Part shown: positions 13,668-15,316 of the stretch, one piece after another
How positions within the stretch are numbered: the stretch's first letter is position 1
How the letters are laid out: each line of letters opens with the position of its first letter
Assembly (NCBI GenBank): GCA_023390955.1
Contig: JAEWBW010000608.1
Coordinates: forward strand, 1 to 15,316
Reading direction: 5' to 3'
Source: Pseudomonadota bacterium
GTDB lineage: Bacteria; Pseudomonadota; Alphaproteobacteria; Rhizobiales; Xanthobacteraceae
DNA length: 15,316 bases
The notes under the pieces: model-generated
What the model was told of the DNA's origin: nothing
The model's input: the letters and a program-made list of their open reading frames with translations, nothing else
Databases searched by the model: none
Made by a program: the position numbers and the translations under genes

Positions 13668-15272
13668 ATGCGCCACGATGATCCGAACGGTCTCGCTCAG
13701 CTAAGCGCGATGCGGCTGTCGCGGCGCCAATTGCTCGGCGGCGCCGCGGCCCTGTCACTGGCCGCTGGAACCGCGCAGGCCCAGCATGCGGGGCACAACC
13801 ACGCGGCTGCTTCCAGCGCCGCTGCGTCCCACACCGCGGACATGTCGCCGACCATGGGCATGGTGCCGGAAAACCCGCCGCCGGCGATGGACCAGCCGCT
13901 GGTCGAGCCGGAGGTGCGGCGCTCCGTCAACGGCGTGCTGAGCACGACCTTGCGCGTCGCCTACACCTACCGCCAGATCGGCGGCGTCAGGCTCTATGTC
14001 CGGTCGTATGAAGGCGGGAGCCCCGGTCCGACGCTGCGGATGAAGCCGGGCGAGACCCTGCGCATCAAGCTGATCAACGATTTGCCGCCGAACCGCGACC
14101 GCCTGCCGGCCGACATCAGCCATCCACACCAGTTCAACAACACCAATTTCCATTTCCACGGGTCGCATGCCAGCCCGAGCGGCATCGCCGACAACGTCAT
14201 GCGCTCGATGACGCCGGGCCACAGCTACAACATCGAGATCGCGCTGCCGGCGGATCACACCAAGGGCACCTACTGGTATCACCCGCACCACCACGGCAGC
14301 GCCGACATCCAGATGTCGAGCGGCATGGTCGGCGCTGTCATCGTCGAGGGTGATTTCGCCGACGTGCCGGAGATCGCGACCGCGCGCGAGCGGCTGCTGG
14401 TGCTGACGCAGGTCGTCTTTGATGCCAGCGGCATGATCGAGAATTTCGAGACGCTGTTTCCGGAAACGGCGACGCGCTTCCTCGCCATCAATGGTCAGCG
14501 GCGGCCGACCATCGAGATGCGTCCCGGTGAGGTGCAGCGCTGGCGCATTCTCAATGCGGCCTATCAGGACGACATGCTGCTCGATCTGGAGAAGCACGAT
14601 CTGCAGGCGATCGCCTATGACGGCATCCAGCTCGGCGCCGTGCAGCAGATGAAGCAGCTCTTGATCGCGCCGGGCCAGCGCGCGGACGTGCTGGTGAAGG
14701 CGGGCGCGCCCGGCACCTACGCCTTCAACGCCGCGCCCTACGACCAGGGCCATCCGTCGCCGGTCGGGCCACTCGCACGTGTCATCGTGGCGGGCGCGCC
14801 GATGGACATGAAACTGCCGCGCGCGCTGCCGCCGCCGCCGCTCGCGAGCATCAAGGACAGCGAGATCACCAACCGCCGCAAGCTTGTGCTGTCGGCGACC
14901 GCACCGGAAGCCGATGCCGCCGGCCACTGGCAGGAGTTCGGCTTCTTCATCGACGGCAAGAAGTTCGATCCAGCGCGGGTCGATCACCGCGTCAAGCTGG
15001 GCGCGGTCGAGGAGTGGACCATCGTCAACACGCACGAGCATGACGACCACGTCTTCCACATCCACACCAACCCGTTCCAGGTGGTCTCGGTCAACGGCAA
15101 GGCACTGGCCGTGCCGGAATGGCGGGATTCCGTGATTGTCGAGCGGAAGGGGGGACAGGTCGTGTTCCGCTCCCGCTTCCTCGATTACACCGGCGTCTAC
15201 ATGCTCCACTGCCACATGATGAACCATGAGGAGATGGGCATGATGCAGCCGGTCGAGGTCTTCAAGCCCTAA
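13668..15272 (+). CDS. Tat-exported multicopper oxidase (laccase/SufI-like) with a His/Met-rich N-terminus
   Basis: This 534-residue periplasmic oxidase has a twin-arginine signal (LSRRQLLGG, R19-R20) followed by AAALSLAAGTAQAQ. A histidine- and methionine-rich stretch (HAGHNHAAA, DMSPTMGM, residues about 45-75) could collect copper. The copper motifs are complete: HFHG (H162, H164), YHPHHHG (H205, H207), HVFHIH (H461, H464, H466) and HCHMMNHEEMGM (H514, C515, H516, H520, axial M525). It resembles copper-resistance oxidases, bacterial laccases and the manganese-oxidase MoxA/CotA group; the length is usual. ATG 13668 follows a GGGGGA box; ATG 13710 (MRLSRR) is a shorter alternative that keeps the signal. 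It is transcribed away from the molybdenum hydroxylase operon and may share control with it. The substrate is unknown. Confidence 0.9.
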   Translation: MRHDDPNGLAQLSAMRLSRRQLLGGAAALSLAAGTAQAQHAGHNHAAASSAAASHTADMSPTMGMVPENPPPAMDQPLVEPEVRRSVNGVLSTTLRVAYTYRQIGGVRLYVRSYEGGSPGPTLRMKPGETLRIKLINDLPPNRDRLPADISHPHQFNNTNFHFHGSHASPSGIADNVMRSMTPGHSYNIEIALPADHTKGTYWYHPHHHGSADIQMSSGMVGAVIVEGDFADVPEIATARERLLVLTQVVFDASGMIENFETLFPETATRFLAINGQRRPTIEMRPGEVQRWRILNAAYQDDMLLDLEKHDLQAIAYDGIQLGAVQQMKQLLIAPGQRADVLVKAGAPGTYAFNAAPYDQGHPSPVGPLARVIVAGAPMDMKLPRALPPPPLASIKDSEITNRRKLVLSATAPEADAAGHWQEFGFFIDGKKFDPARVDHRVKLGAVEEWTIVNTHEHDDHVFHIHTNPFQVVSVNGKALAVPEWRDSVIVERKGGQVVFRSRFLDYTGVYMLHCHMMNHEEMGMMQPVEVFKP

Positions 15273-15316
15273 GCCGCTGGACGAATTGCAGGAATTTTGC
15301 TTCCAGCGAGGTGGAA

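Noticed and set aside
13755..15227. 490-codon minus-strand open frame opposite multicopper oxidase 2
   Set aside because: Shadow frame; the + strand holds complete copper motifs and a Tat signal.
15275..15308. 7-bp dyad CGCTGGA / TCCAGCG just after multicopper oxidase 2
   Set aside because: Weak stem with a 20-base loop and no T-run before the window ends; cannot be called a terminator.
1..15316. Search by eye for CRISPR repeats, tRNA genes, transposases and phage genes
   Set aside because: No regularly spaced repeats, cloverleaf sequences or mobile-element proteins were seen; the only integrase-like hint is the 49-residue protein at 2957-3106.

Overview
The window looks like chromosome of a Bradyrhizobium-type alphaproteobacterium (Nitrobacteraceae). 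This rests on high GC, a eukaryote-like glutamine synthetase II, a pair of GrlR-like proteins, a three-subunit periplasmic molybdenum hydroxylase, and the general look of the small hypothetical proteins. The genus is an inference from protein resemblance; no rRNA or other marker is present.

Left part (1-4083, + strand): the 3' half of glnII ends in a strong rho-independent terminator. A closely spaced run follows: a double-domain GrlR-like protein, a ModA-like binding protein without a visible signal peptide, an exported Sel1-repeat protein and a 49-residue basic protein. A second double-domain GrlR-like paralogue comes next, with its own likely promoter and a leader of about 130 bases.

Middle (4084-9524): this part looks more AT-rich and accessory. 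It holds two small minus-strand genes (one a probable exported 79-residue protein, one tentative), a gene-poor stretch with a 13-bp inverted repeat and an orphan terminator-like hairpin, and a small probable winged-helix protein. It then has a probable outer-membrane beta-barrel protein with a histidine-rich segment. This faces, tail to tail, a large Tat-exported multicopper oxidase of the CotA/phenoxazinone-synthase type. A nested hairpin lies in the 70-base gap between them.

Right part (9525-15272): a minus-strand operon with 4-base overlaps encodes a Tat-exported molybdopterin subunit, a [2Fe-2S] subunit and a diheme cytochrome c-like subunit, resembling isoquinoline 1-oxidoreductase or aldehyde dehydrogenase systems. 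A second Tat-exported multicopper oxidase diverges from it across about 230 bases. Together the right two thirds encode cell-envelope redox functions: two copper oxidases, one molybdenum hydroxylase delivering electrons to a cytochrome, and a metal-binding-looking outer-membrane protein. The substrates cannot be read from the sequence.

No tRNA, rRNA, CRISPR array, transposase or integrase gene was recognised.
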